In this document: piece after piece, positions 43,022 through 54,370 of the stretch | Layout: each line of letters opens with the position of its first letter | Position numbering within the stretch: position 1 is the first letter of the stretch | NCBI RefSeq assembly: GCF_000365145.1 | Contig: NW_008481809.1 | Span: forward strand, 2,221,630 to 2,285,629 | Direction of reading: 5' to 3' | DNA length: 64,000 nt | Source: Cyphellophora europaea CBS 101466 | Taxonomy: Eukaryota; Ascomycota; Eurotiomycetes; Chaetothyriales; Cyphellophoraceae | The notes under the pieces: model-generated | Seen by the model: the letters and a program-made list of their open reading frames with translations, nothing else | The model's database searches: none | Told to the model about the DNA's origin: nothing | Program-made: the position numbers and the translations under genes

Positions 43022-44281
43022 TTACGGCTTTGGCGACAGCAACTGCACGAATTCCTCGTCTTGTGTTTGACACCGAGTCAGCGTTCATCTACGACAGGGC
43101 CAAAATAGGGGAGAGGTAGGGAAGCCACAAGCCAGATCCAAATGGATCCGAAAGTCAGATCCGGATAAAAATGCATCGAACTTACAGTCAATGGTGCCAT
43201 TGCGATCCTTGTCGGCCTCAGCGATCATCTCGTCGATCTCGCGGTCGGTGAGGTCCTCGCCCAGGCTCTTCATGACCTGGCGCAGCTCGTCGGCGGAGAT
43301 GGTGCCGGAGTTGTCCTTGTCGAAGACGGCGAAGGCGGCGCGTGTCTCGTGCGCGAAGTCGGACTGCTTGACGCTCGTGGACATCATCTTGAGGAATTCT
43401 GTTGTAGAGCAGGAAGGGGCGGCGTCAGCAAGAACGGGGAATAAGGGTGGGGCGGAAGAGAGCTCGAGCGGGAAAGAGAATAGAGAGGTTGGTGTCAGTG
43501 GGAGAGCAAATGTGCTGGGGTTTGGGGAGTAGCATATGGATAGACTGGGGCTTGGCATAGCTTCACCAGAGTATGGACATCGCGTGGGGGAGAGCGTAGT
43601 CGTTTGGGGGAGGTATGAACGTGTGCTCGTCAGTAAGGCATGGTGCCACGCTCGCTCACTCAATCAGCTGACCCCATAGCCAAGGACCAGGACGATCGCA
43701 CGTTAGGGAAGAGAAAGGAAACGAGCTTACCGTCGAAGTCAATGGCGCCGCTCTGATCAACATCAACCTCGCTGATCATATCCTGCAGCTCCGAGTCCGT
43801 AGGCTTCTGGCCGAGCGAACGCATGATGTCGCCTAGCTCGTTGGCGGTGATGGTGCCTGTGTAGTCACGCGACAAATCAGTTGAGGCCTCACACAAGCAT
43901 CACCGGGCGGTTCAATCCACATGACGAGGCGGCTGTGCGGGGCGGAGCGGGCCTGGCTTACCGCTGCTGTCTTTGTCCTGTAGAAGTATTAGCCCCACGA
44001 CTGATGAGGGCGGAGAAAAGTATAACATGAAAAGGGGAAGACTCACAAACATAGCAAAGACATCCTTGAAGGCCTGGATTTCCTCGTGTGAGAGGGGTTT
44101 CTGCTTCGCACTCTGGGGGGATTTGGTGGCGGGCTAGGATACACCATCTTCTGATCAGCAGTGCGTCCACAAAGGGGGTTGCCATACGCCCGCCCCGCCC
44201 AGCCAAGCCAGGCTGATGGGGAGATATCAGCGTGGGGGGAGCACGCACCACGTCCGTTTTGACGCTTGGTCGCTCGGGCAT
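43022..44281 (-). CDS. Calmodulin-like EF-hand protein, six exons
   Basis: Calcium sensor with four EF-hands. Exons 44249-44281, 44047-44133, 43962-43977 (16 nt), 43731-43856, 43186-43398 and 43022-43059 join in frame to 170 aa. Calcium loops: DKDSSGTITANE, DVDQSGAIDFDE, DKDNSGTISADE and DKDRNGTIDYEE, all with acidic residues at positions 1, 3 and 12 (the second has D-V-D-Q-S-G). About 20 extra residues (MPERPSVKTDV plus PATKSPQSAKQK) precede the calmodulin fold. Sequence divergence from canonical calmodulin (LGEDLTDREIDEMIAEADKD against the usual EKLTDDEVDEMIREADQD) suggests a paralogue. The last exon was placed at YEEFVQLLSPKP; a nearer acceptor gives a premature stop. Confidence 0.88.
43962..43977 (-). 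other. 16-nt micro-exon of the calmodulin-like gene
   Basis: Encodes DKDSSG of the first calcium loop together with the neighbouring bases. It is flanked by CTACAG and GTAAGC. Without it the first EF-hand loop loses its start. Confidence 0.8.
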
Positions 44282-44697
44282 CTTTGTGGAAGTACCGCTA
44301 TGCGGGTTGTTCTGGGGAAGATGATGAAGCAGAAGGAAGGATCTAGGCTGGTGAAGGCAATCGGAGAGATGAAGCGTCTTCGGACAATCACGAAGATATA
44401 AGTGTTGGCAATCAGGCTGGATGAGATATTGGGCTGAAACTCAGGCACACGCAAGCTGGGCTTGGGATAGGCGGGGGCCTACAATTGGGTGAGGGGTGAG
44501 GTGGGGTGGTGGTCGTGCGGCCGTCGGCTAGCTTGCCGCATTCAATTCATGACGTTCAGGATGCCAAGATATATATACAACCTAGAATGCCCTGTCTACC
44601 CAGATACTTACAGTGAACCTACCCGAACCCCGAGACACTGGAGTACCGGATGCTAAACCATAGCGGCACTCGATGACAATCAATAATCGAGCCGTTC
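44282..44697. promoter_or_regulatory. Divergent promoter, calmodulin-like / PNP oxidase
   Basis: 416 bp between two start codons. An ATATATATACAA stretch at about 44569 could serve as a TATA element. Confidence 0.45.
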
Positions 44698-45546
44698 ATG
44701 CGCAGCCCCAGAGTCAGACTCTTCCTCTCCCGTCCACATCCAATCACACCACCAACCCTCCAACCCGCACCACCTCGCGCCAGAATGCTACACTCGGCCA
44801 CCCCAAATAACAACTCCAAGCTCATCTTCGCCCCCGGCGACACCTCCTCCGACGCCTCCCACCCAACCCGAGCCGCCCAATTCAAGATCGGCACCCTCCA
44901 ACGCCACGACCTCTCCCCCTCCCCCTTCACCCAATTCCACACCTGGTTCACCCACCCTACACTCGCCTCCACCATCCCCGAGACCTGCACGCTCAGCACG
45001 GCCTCGCTCCCCTCGGGCCGCGTCTCCGCCCGCATGGTCTACCTCAAAGAGCTAGACTCCCGCGGCTTCGTCGTCTACTCCAACTGGGGCACGAGCGCCA
45101 AGTCGCGCGACCTGGCCGCCAACCCCTGGGCGAGCCTGACGTTCTGGTGGAAGCCGCTGGAGCGGCAGGTGCGCGTCGAGGGCCGGACCGAACGGCTGAC
45201 GAGTGAGGACAGTCAGCGGTATTTCGACACGAGGGCGAGGGGGAGCAGGATCGGCGCGTGGGCGAGCCAGCAGAGCGAGGTACTGGCGCCGGTGGAGGGG
45301 GAGGGGACGGAGGAGGGAGATGATGATGATGGGCGGAAGATGCTGGAGGGCTGGGTGAGGGAAGTGGAAGAGCGTTTTGACGGGCAGGACAAGATTCCCG
45401 TGCCGCCGTTCTGGGGCGGCCTGAGGATTTTGCCCGAGACGGTCGAGTTCTGGCAGGGGCGGGAGAGTCGACTGCATGACCGCTTCAGGTATACGAGGAT
45501 GGAAGAGAATCATGAGCAGTGGAAGATCGAGAGGTTAAGTCCGTAA
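44698..45546 (+). CDS. PDX3: Pyridoxamine 5'-phosphate oxidase (vitamin B6 pathway)
   Basis: FMN enzyme that oxidises pyridoxine/pyridoxamine 5'-phosphate to pyridoxal 5'-phosphate. 282 aa, single exon. FMN/substrate motifs: SGRVSARMVYLKELDSRGFV, VVYSNWGTSAKSRDLAANPW, WWKPLERQVRVEGRTERL, then PPFWGGLRILPETVEFWQGR and the terminal RFRYTR. The first 30 residues are Arg/Pro-rich and may be a mitochondrial leader; ATG at 44785 is an alternative start. An acidic insert (EGTEEGDDDDGR) lies near residue 205. Confidence 0.92.
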   Translation: MRSPRVRLFLSRPHPITPPTLQPAPPRARMLHSATPNNNSKLIFAPGDTSSDASHPTRAAQFKIGTLQRHDLSPSPFTQFHTWFTHPTLASTIPETCTLSTASLPSGRVSARMVYLKELDSRGFVVYSNWGTSAKSRDLAANPWASLTFWWKPLERQVRVEGRTERLTSEDSQRYFDTRARGSRIGAWASQQSEVLAPVEGEGTEEGDDDDGRKMLEGWVREVEERFDGQDKIPVPPFWGGLRILPETVEFWQGRESRLHDRFRYTRMEENHEQWKIERLSP

Positions 45547-45967
45547 ACTCTGGGGTGGAAAACAAGCATGAATTGCTCGAGTACCATTCGCATTTCTCTG
45601 GTTCTACTCACACAGTAGCTGTCTTTGCAGATTCGTACTGTAGTAATGGCGCCATACGCCACCTGACCCACGGTATGAAGACGTTCATCTCTGCTATTGA
45701 GCTGTTAATGCATCTTGACGTACTGCTTCTGCCACCGAAATGCCTCTGAACCGAGTATGCATATGCATGAGCAATCAATAGTCATGTCAAGGTATGAAAT
45801 CCGAGGACTTCGCCAGCCCTCCCAACCTTCCCCAGATTCGAGGTCGGTGTTGTGACAAAATCGAGAATGTATGAACAATTAGAATCTAGATCACGCTCGT
45901 TCCCTGAGACGTGTCCAGGCGGTGTTGGTTTGGTACAATAGACGAGGCCAACACTCTGATGAGATGT
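45547..45967. other. Convergent intergenic, 420 bp
   Basis: Between PNP oxidase and the large low-complexity gene. Nothing seen. Confidence 0.4.
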
Positions 45968-48900
45968 TCAAGCAGCCTTGGCCGCAGTGCGCGCCTTTCC
46001 ACGGCCGTTGAACCCGCCCCGCTTCCCTGAGGTCTTCGGATACTTGGGACTGCTGTGTGATACCGCACCCTCGTAAGACGGTAAGTTCACCTTGGTGGAT
46101 TTTGCCGTGCCCGGGGCTCGAACAATAGCATACTGTCCACCACGAGGAAAGTGCATCCATGAAGGATCCCCGGATGTCACTTCGAGGCCTTTCTGGAAGA
46201 ACATGCGCGGTTTCAGAGCGAGCGGAAGCGATACTAACGGCTGCAGTGGCAGGCTGATGGTCGGTAAAGATGCCAACTCACGATCTTCGAATAGATCTTC
46301 TTCTTCCTCCACCTCCTTGGACGCGACGATGAAAGCCTCGTCTTGTGGGAAGGTCGAAGCGTGCACTGGCAATGACACTGAAGCTCCGGTCGGCGACATG
46401 ACCTCTAGGAGCTCACGTGAGGAAATTTCCACAGCTGGAGAAGGCTGGGATTCGGCTGAGCGCTGAGATGCCAGCTTTCTGTCGAACAGGCCATTGAATC
46501 GCTCTTGCCAAGATGGCGTCTGCGCGATTGGTGTGGAGACTGCGCGTAACTGAGGTTGAGAGGCCATTGCAGCTCTCGCCGCCCAAGTCATAGGTTGAGA
46601 CGGCTTCTCTTCATGAGGCTCAGCTGGTGGCGTAAGGGGACTGCTAGGGGGCAGCTTGACAACAGCTCTCTCTCTGGGGAAGCGAACGGCAGGTCGGTGC
46701 TGATCGCCATCAAACGCGGGGTGCGCACTAGCATATTCCTCGGCCGGCGGTGGTGACGGCGAGCCAGGTGGCTCCGAATAGCTGTATGTCGCAGACCGTC
46801 GCTCATCTATCGGGTGAGTCACGGGTGAGGGGAAAAACCTCGAGCCGCGAGGAGCTGGCCCGGTTGGCAGAGATCCGGCCGCTCCGAAAGGAGAGGCAGA
46901 TACTGCCGAATGCGTCATGCCAGACATGTCGCGCTGAGTGGGATTCTCCCCCAGATGGACCTGCTTCCACGTCTCATTGAAGGTGTATTGCGGACCACGA
47001 CGTATTCCAGTTCTCTGTTCTTCTTCCTTTCGTGCTGCGTGTTCTCTCTGAAGACGGTCATTCTCCGCACGTTCTTGTGCGCTAGCGACTGAATGAAAGT
47101 TATTCCAAGCTGCGAGATTGCTGCTGTGACCGAGTGAAGGAGAGCTGGCCATTCCGCTTGGCGCGGATGGAAGGTTTTGCTGCTGAGGTGGCCCGATAGG
47201 TGCAGGGCGTACAACGGGGAACAAGGTGTCAACTTCGCTGTCGGCTGCCAGAGGTCCCTGATCAGGCGATAGGAGTGGAGAGCCAGGCGGCAATCTGGCC
47301 TCTGCAACGTGAGGGGAGCTTCCTGCGACAGGTGTTCGGCCGCTTGACCAGCCTGGAGCACCTGAAGGTGCGCGTGATAAGTCCTGAGGAGCATAGCCTG
47401 CTAGTGTCTGATCGAAAGTTCCATTGCCGAGCGCCTTGTTGCTCGAGATTCCCCAGAGATTGCCTGCACCAGGCCCACGGGGATCCCCCCATCCGCGGCC
47501 AACCGCTCCGTTAGGTGCTGAGCCAGACTTGGAGAATTTTGGACTGGGCTCGGGGGCACCAATAGATTCGCTGCCAAAAGGCCGCTGAGTCTCTCCAGTC
47601 CGCATACCGTTAGACCCGGGCGCGAATGGCCTAGACGGATCATCCGAGCTCTCTCGATCAGGCCTCATGCTCGCAAAGGGTCTCTGGTGGTCCATCATCC
47701 CCATCTTCTTCGCGGTGTCGAGAGGGTGTACCTTGATCATGCCATATTGTTGAGGTTCGCCCGTCGCCAGTGGCTGGGGTGGCTTAGGTGGAGACTGCGA
47801 GACAGATGTTGACATCCGAGGCAATTCACCTCCTGACTCTGCACGCGCTTCAACCTTGGTTGGCTGTTCTTCCGGCATTTGAGGTGGATCTGATGGACCT
47901 TCAATCTTCTGTTCGCTTGGAGGCTGTGCAGCTTCCAAGGCGGCCAGCTTTTTCTTGATGCGCTCCTGCTTCTCAGCTTCTAATCTCGCCTCTTCTTCCA
48001 GGCGACGCTGACGTGCGCGGATGCCGCTCTCCTTCATCATCTGCTTCTGCTTCTCGCGCTCCGCCTCAAGGTCGAATTCCGAAAGGTTCGCCGAAATGTA
48101 GTCGCCAGTCGTTGTTCGAGCTTGATATGCAGGAGTCTGCACTTGCAAAGGCGGGCCGTCTTGCGACGTAGGCCGAGCACTCAGGTCCGAGGACATATTG
48201 TCAAAGACTGGTGCCGACATGTCGCCTGATCTTATTGAAAGTCGACGGGCAAACTGACCACTGCCACCTGACACTATCGAGGACGTTCTACGCCGATTAA
48301 CATCGCTGCTGGTGCGTGTGGTTTGGAAGGCAGCCGAAGGCTCGGCGGGAGCGTGGGGATCTGTAGCACTCGGGCGTTGGAGAACGGCCGGAGCACGGAA
48401 GCCTTGATCGTTTCGTGACATTCTACGTCTGCCGTCCGATACAGCCTCGTAACGGCCGGAATTGGGCATAAAAAGCTCACGCGGCTGGTTGGGCTGGCCG
48501 TCCCTCCAAGCTCGATTGAAGTCGTCCGCAGACATCTCTCTCGCGGGAGAGGGCGCTTGCATGTTACCAGAGTGAGATGGTCCATGACCTGGGCCGAATC
48601 GGTTCGGTGGAGGCATCATAGGTTGTGGATGGATTTCGACAGGCGAGGTTTTGTCCACCGGGGGGAGAGGTGCCCATGGAGATTTGACTGGCACAGGAGC
48701 GGGCAGAGTGTTTGATGGCGACCGTCCGAGAGCATTATCAAGTGGTGACCGAGACTTTTCTGCCGCGGCTTTCTGCGCCATTTGCTTCTCTGCATTCGCA
48801 CCAATCTTGAGGACCGTCGCATTAGGACCCACACTGCTCGTGAACTGGGAAGGCGGTGGTGGCGGTGGCTTCATTACCTGCACCTCTTTGGGCTCTCGAG

Positions 48901-49758
48901 GCATTGGTACGTCGGGATGTGGCGCAGGAGCATTTGGATGAGTCTCGGTCGCGGCCAGTGTTGTCTTGGTACCATCGTTCCATTCAATCGTCTCGGGAGC
49001 CCAGTCATCCTCGTCGTCATCAATGTCGGCCCACTTGGATTCTTTGCCTTCTACATCGGCTTGGAGTCGTGATGTTAGATGAATACCATATTGCTGCTTA
49101 AGCTCTTCGTCGGTCAAGTGTTTGGTCGAGGGTGCGGGTGTCACTAGAGTAGTCAGCGGGGACAAGCTAGCAGGAGGTTCGCGGATGGCATACCTCGATT
49201 CTTGTTCCAGACTTGCATCGGATCTGGGGCGACCGGCTTGTACGTCTTGGCCTTTTGCTGCAGAGAACTCGTCGACTTTGCCACTAATCTCGGACGACCG
49301 GCAAGCTGTAAAGAGGGAGTCGAAGAAGTGGGAGTGGGCGCTGTACGACTGTCAGTGAAGGTTGCGCGAGATTGGACAAAGATGACCGCAGGACCTTTGT
49401 CTGCAGGTTTCGCCGTAGCATTGGCGGCCACGGTTTTGGGTACAGAATATTTTGCGAAACTGACAGGCTTTGCAGGAGCGAACTTCTTGAGCGGCTTCGA
49501 CTCGGATTGCTTATCACCGGCAACGCTTCCGTCTGCTCTTGAAGTATCGGTATCTGACCTAGCCGAGGCATCATCGAAGTCGGACAGAATTGTTGGATTG
49601 TGAAGACCATTCTCTTTGATAGCAACGTCGACAACACCATTCACGTCCCCTAAAGGTTTTGAGTCGGTAGTGGTTGTGGTCGCAGCAGCGTCGGCAGGCG
49701 AAAGGTCGCCGACCGACCGAGATTGGTTCACCACATCTTGGACGATCGAATCGGCCAT
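45968..49758 (-). CDS. Very large low-complexity protein with a short ordered-looking core
   Basis: Exons 49194-49758 and 45968-49143 (intron 50 nt) give 1246 aa. No known domain recognised. Most of it is disordered and rich in Pro, Ser, Gln and Arg. The part around the splice join, MQVWNKNRVTPAPSTKHLTD followed by QQYGIHLTSRLQADVEGKE and WADIDDDEDDWAPETIEW, looks constrained and hydrophobic enough to be a conserved motif. A charged coiled-coil segment (EREKQKQMMKESGIRARQRR onward, about residue 550) sits in the middle. The end is basic (KRGGFNGRGKARTAAKAA), an RGG-like tail suggesting RNA binding. Function unknown; an mRNA-associated role is inference. Confidence 0.8.
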
Positions 49759-50693
49759 AACAATGTCTGAACTGCAGGAGCTGCCGTTAGTATCAAGAAG
49801 CGCCTTTGTTGCGTGCGGTGGGGGAATCCGTTTACCGGTCAGGGCGCGAGTTGTGCCACGGTGGTCAGCCTTCGGCCGGTCTGATATGGCCGAGGGGGCG
49901 AGATGCGGCGCGCAAGATCGGAGACTGCCGGCTTGGTAACTACAGCCAAATGGGAGTGCCTCCGGATGTGATACAGAGACGAAGAGGACTAGAATACAAG
50001 AGGTAGGATGAGGCTGAGGAGGTGGTTGATAGGATCGGAGTACGAGAGCAGGCGCAGTCTTGCGGTGCTTGGGCTGCGCTACGCCAGCCGGATCTTGGCG
50101 CTAGACAGGGCTGAAAGGCGGAGCTTGAAATGCACGGCTGAACTTTGAAGGTTGAATCACCGACCTTCTGCTCGCCTCGTTTACCTTTTAGAATGAGTCG
50201 CAATGAATCATATCGGGGACACTATCAAGAGTGGCGGACATTCCCATTCTCTGAGCGTTGTTCATCTGAAACGCCCTGTTGTCATCCAGGTCTCCTATTA
50301 TGACCGACCACGTCACTGAACGCGAAGGCTCACCCACCTCCTGTCCCAACGAGTCAGGTGCAAGCGATAGGCCCCGTCGTCGTACCTTAGAGAAGGGGCC
50401 GCAGAGCCCAAACCACGAGCTCTCCCAGCAAAGCTATCTTTCGCGATCCGGACGCTGCTTTGCTTTATACTATCCGCCACACCCACCTAATACTGGATTG
50501 TAGTTGTACCGAGTCTTTCGCCCGAAGTCACGTGAGTCCGGCAGTTTTCCTCGCCGCATGCCTTCTGAGTAGATACTGAATTTCTACTTCTCAAGAGGAC
50601 TTGATTCCGCTCTCTAGCGCCAGCTTAGACAAGCACCAGAGAAACTACGTTTCAACCTCGATCTCTTTTTAAGACGCGCTGGCACTCTCTTTG
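49759..50693. promoter_or_regulatory. Divergent intergenic, 935 bp
   Basis: Between the large protein and the hemerythrin-like gene. A TTTTTAAGA stretch lies at about 50666-50674, 20 bp before the first ATG. No gene seen. Confidence 0.4.
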
Positions 50694-51443
50694 ATGCGTT
50701 TGTGGGTTTTGCTCTTGATGGTCACTCTTGCGCTGCTTTCGCCACTGCTTAGATCTGGCTTGCGACTTCCGACAACACTAGTACGGATCGCTCTACCCTA
50801 TAACCTGACCCGCTTGTACATACCATTCAGTACGAGTACCAAGCAACCGGCTGGAAACATGGCCTCATCCGATTGTACTCCTTCGATACCACCAGCGGAG
50901 ACCCAGCCTGGAAAAGACAAGCAGGCCACAGAGCCTCCCGAGGTACAGTTGCCCAAATTGTCCGCCGAGGATTTTCGAGTTTACAATCGCCTGGCCGTAA
51001 TGATGGAGGCTTATCACAATCACTTCCGACATACCTGGTCTATGCTCTACAAAGCCGCCTCCTCTGGTTCCCGTCCTGCCGGTCTCTCCATTCGCCAGTA
51101 CCTCAATGCCGGTTTGCAGCTTAGCCGGCAACTCACCATGCACCACACCATTGAGGAGCAATACGTCTTTCCCGAGCTCGCAACACGGATGCCCATCTTT
51201 GGTGACCACGACCAGTTAATCAACCAGCACCACGAGATCCACGAGGGTTTGGTCCGTATGGAAGACTATCTGAAAGCCTGTCTGCATGGCGACAAGGAGT
51301 TGCGGATGGAGGAGTTAAAGCTGGTGATGGACTCCTTTGGCGATGTCCTGTGGACGCATCTTGATCTGGAAGTAAAGCAGTTGCAGGCGGATTCGATGCG
51401 GAGGTATTGGTCGAAAGCAGAGATCATGGGTATGAACTGGTAG
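50694..51443 (+). CDS. Hemerythrin-like HHE-domain protein
   Basis: Non-haem di-iron (or similar metal) four-helix protein. 249 aa from the first ATG. The metal-ligand pattern is visible: YHNHFRHTW, then MHHTIEEQYVFPEL, then DHDQLINQHHEIHEGL, then WTHLDLEV. The first 55 residues are hydrophobic and then polar (LWVLLLMVTLALLSPLL), so they could be a signal anchor or mitochondrial presequence; an in-frame ATG at 50859 (MASSDCTPS) would give a 194-aa cytosolic form. Role in fungi is unclear: oxygen, iron or redox sensing are possible. Confidence 0.8.
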   Translation: MRLWVLLLMVTLALLSPLLRSGLRLPTTLVRIALPYNLTRLYIPFSTSTKQPAGNMASSDCTPSIPPAETQPGKDKQATEPPEVQLPKLSAEDFRVYNRLAVMMEAYHNHFRHTWSMLYKAASSGSRPAGLSIRQYLNAGLQLSRQLTMHHTIEEQYVFPELATRMPIFGDHDQLINQHHEIHEGLVRMEDYLKACLHGDKELRMEELKLVMDSFGDVLWTHLDLEVKQLQADSMRRYWSKAEIMGMNW

Positions 51444-51633
51444 TCTGTGGCGGTGTCGACTCCGGCAACGTAGAGATGGCGTCTCCTCCAGCTTTTGATG
51501 ATGTTCCTTTAGCGTCCACAACTATACCGCACATTCCGCTGAAATTGTCATCTTGCCCGTCAAAAGGCGTCTCGGAATCGCTGACTCTTCGTGAAATACC
51601 CACTTATCAGCTCTTCAAATATCCCTCCTGCAC

Positions 51634-52254
51634 TCAACCCTGATCGTCCCGCTCCAAAAACCCGGGATCGACCTCGACGCGCCTCTCAAACTTGCGCCAC
51701 CACTCCTCAAAGCTCTTCAGCGGCACGACCTCCTGCCCACCAGGCCCCAATGTCCCACTAAAGCTAGCCAAGAAGTTGAACGCATTCTTGATAATCCTCT
51801 GCGCCAGCACCTTAGTCGAAGGTCTCGCGCCGCTCCCATCCCCACCACCACCACCACTGCCAGCCCCTCCCCCCTGACGCGCCTTCTCTGCCTCCAACGC
51901 CTCCAACTGCCCGCGAATACTCTCGACGCTCTCGACCGAGATGCCGACCTGCGTCTCCGCGAGCGTCTCCTGCTGCCCTCCGCCGCCGCCGCTGCTCGGC
52001 AAGCTCACCTTGAAGATGGCGCTCTGCTTCTCGTTGGCGAGCGCGCCGAGGAAGCGGAAACCCTGTTGGCCAGGGAGCTGCACGTGCACGCCGGCGGCGG
52101 TGTCGGGCGGGAAGGCGTTTCCTGGCAGGAGGAAGACGACGATGTGCGAGAAGTGGGGTGTCGAGGGAAAGGAAAAGGCGAATTGATTCGACTGTGGGCC
52201 CATGGGGGCGGGGGGAGGCAGGGGTGGACGTCCGGGCAGGAGGACCGAGAACAT
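51634..52254 (-). CDS. OPI10: Hikeshi / OPI10 homologue
   Basis: Carrier that imports Hsp70 into the nucleus under heat stress in animals; yeast Opi10 affects inositol metabolism. Single exon, 206 aa. Start is the ATG at 52254, giving MFSVLLPGRPP, the family N-terminus. FAFSFPSTPHFSHIVVFLLP, HVQLPGQQGFRFLGALANEK and the end FSGTLGPGGQEVVPLKSFEEW follow the family. A Gly-rich loop (GGGAGSGGGGGDGSG) interrupts the middle. Confidence 0.9.
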   Translation of the reverse strand: MFSVLLPGRPPLPPPAPMGPQSNQFAFSFPSTPHFSHIVVFLLPGNAFPPDTAAGVHVQLPGQQGFRFLGALANEKQSAIFKVSLPSSGGGGGQQETLAETQVGISVESVESIRGQLEALEAEKARQGGGAGSGGGGGDGSGARPSTKVLAQRIIKNAFNFLASFSGTLGPGGQEVVPLKSFEEWWRKFERRVEVDPGFLERDDQG

Positions 52255-52628
52255 TGTTGTCAATGGTAGGTGGTGAGCAGGGTGAGTAGGGATGAGTCTG
52301 TTTGTGGATGAAAATCTAGGTCGGACCTCGTCTCGGCGGACGGTGCATTGCAAAGGCTTGTTGGGCGGAAGCGTCGTTGATTTGTATCTCCTCCAGCGTG
52401 CCGTTGCGCGTGTCGTTCAGTTGCTGGGGCCAGAGTAAAGACGAGAAGGCCGTAGAAAGTGCCGATGACGTCACAGGGCTATCTCGCAAACATCTTCCTC
52501 TGATAGTGGGTCTGCTGCCTGTGAAAGACTGTTAGAGACTGGACGGGCGAGCGCCGATAGTATAGACTTGGGCAAAAAGAATAGAGTAGCTAGCGCTGCG
52601 ACTTCTGCTCGACCCGGTCGTCGCCAGA
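52255..52628. promoter_or_regulatory. Divergent promoter, Hikeshi / Nudix
   Basis: 374 bp between two start codons. No clear element. Confidence 0.4.
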
Positions 52629-53635
52629 ATGAGCCGCAAGACAACACTTGACCTTGTCAACGAGTGCGACAAGTGAGTGTCCTCAAACAGCCATCAATCG
52701 GTGCGTCTGGGAAAGGCTGACAATTCAGTTTTCCTTACCGCTACGATGATCCTGAGGCTTACGATGGCGTGCGGTCTGGCTACTTCAGCTTCATGCTGGC
52801 AGGCTGTAATGCTACATTGGGATACATGAAAGCCGACATTGCCCAGAAAATGCCACTTACGGATGACTGGAAACTCAACGAAGACACGAAGACATTGCTG
52901 TTCCAGCCAAGGAACGCGAATACACTGGAGGATCGAAACGCGGTCCTTGCAGAATATTTGCAAGAAGTCAGGAAGAAGCAGGTATTCAAGGTCCTGAGTG
53001 GTTGGCGGAATGAATTGTACCCCATCTACGGACCTAATCGAGAGCTCGTTCTGAGTATGGAGCGATCTGCCAGTGCGCTATTTGGCATCGTGACATACGG
53101 CGTCCATATGACCGCTTATGTCGAGACCAATGAAGGCATGAAGCTCTGGACGCCGCGTCGGGCCGAGACTAAGCAGACATATCCAGGGATGATGGACAAC
53201 ACTGTTGCTGGAGGCCTTGCAACTGGTGAAGAGCCATTCGGGTGTTTGATTCGCGAATGCGAGGAAGAAGCCTCTTTGCCGGAACATATTGCTCAACAAG
53301 CAAAAGCATGCGGAATGTTGACATACTTCCACGTCCGAGATGCTCGTGCTGGTGGTGAGACAGGTTTATGCCAGCCGGAATGCCAGTACATCTACGACTT
53401 GAAGCTACCAGCAGACGTAATACCGCAACCTGGTGATGATGAGGCTGTCGACTTCAGATTGCTGTCCGTGGGTGAAGTGCGCGAGGCCCTTGCGGCTGGG
53501 AAGTTTAAGCCCAATTGCGCTCTGCTCCTGGTCGAGTTCTTCGTCCGCCATGGTCTCCTAACCCCAGAAGATGAGCTGGACTACATCCAGATAGTATCGA
53601 GACTCCACAGGAAGCTCGAGTTTCCCACAAGGTGA
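52629..53635 (+). CDS. Nudix hydrolase, fungal DUF4743/thiamine-diphosphate-type
   Basis: Exons 52629-52672 and 52729-53635 (intron 56 nt) give 316 aa. The Nudix box reads GGLATGEEPFGCLIRECEEE followed by ASL, matching G-x5-E-x7-REUxEExxU. The N-terminal 120 residues (DLVNECDNFPYRYDD, GWRNELYPIYGP) form the DUF4743-like region found before the Nudix fold in fungal relatives of yeast YJR142W, which clear damaged thiamine diphosphate forms. The substrate is inferred from that similarity. Confidence 0.88.
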
Positions 53636-53685
53636 TATCGATGGTATCGCAGACTCATTTTTGGGCATGCTCATAGGTCGGCGCC

Positions 53686-54168
53686 TTATTTCTTGAGTAG
53701 AAGGTAAACGCTGTCCATGCGAAAAGCCTTGAGCTTCTCGAAGGGTCCGTGCAGGTACATCAACAAGCCACCGAAGGAGATGTATACGTTGCTATACCAG
53801 GTCAGCGAAGCTCGCGCAGGGCGCGATGGCAATTCTCACATGTCATCACCTTTGCCCTCTTCAAAACGGTAGATCTTGCCGTGACAGACATAGTCGTAGT
53901 CGTCAGCTAGTGTGGCTTCGGCCTTATTTGAGTCGCGCCAGCCCTTGCCGTCATCTTTGCTGCCATCAAGATTAAGGGATGTAGCTATGCACATTGTCAG
54001 GCTGTCGCCAACGCTGACTGGCCATAGATCGGTGTTGAGATCCAACTGGTAGCCTATTGCACCTCCACCAATCTCTTTGCCCGCAATGCGCGAAACGTTG
54101 TCGTACTTTTCATTGTTGAGCGCGTCGACGGTCACTCGAGTGGTGAGGAGTTCGGCATCGGCAGACAT
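53686..54168 (-). CDS. RPB8: RNA polymerase subunit RPB8 (RPABC3)
   Basis: Shared subunit of RNA polymerases I, II and III. Exons 53840-54168 and 53686-53791 (intron 48 nt) give 144 aa, the normal size. The start MSADAELLTTRVTVDALNNE, the middle KYDNVSRIAG and the end VYISFGGLLMYLHGP are family features. An ATG 51 codons upstream is ignored because the residues between are not conserved-looking. Confidence 0.93.
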
Positions 54169-54370
54169 CGTGGAATAGATCGGGGGGCCGACGGTACTTC
54201 GACGTGACTGTTCCGAGAAAGATGGTATTACGGGTGTGGGTGGGAGTGTGTTCTGCGGCTGCGGTCGCAAAATAATTTTAAGTGGGGGGTTTGGGCTTCC
54301 GCAAGGCCACAAGGCGCCCACCTACTTAGATTTTGCCTTCTTCCAAGACCACGCTTCTCTTACACCACTG
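54169..54370. promoter_or_regulatory. Short divergent promoter RPB8 / ELP4
   Basis: 202 bp separate the two start codons. It contains AAAATAATTTTAAG at about 54268-54281, a possible shared A/T core. Confidence 0.5.

Noticed and set aside
43060..43096. Nearer acceptor (GTCGTAG) for the last calmodulin-like exon
   Set aside because: It gives Y-E-R then stop and removes the final helix; the acceptor at 43060 restores YEEFVQLLSPKP.
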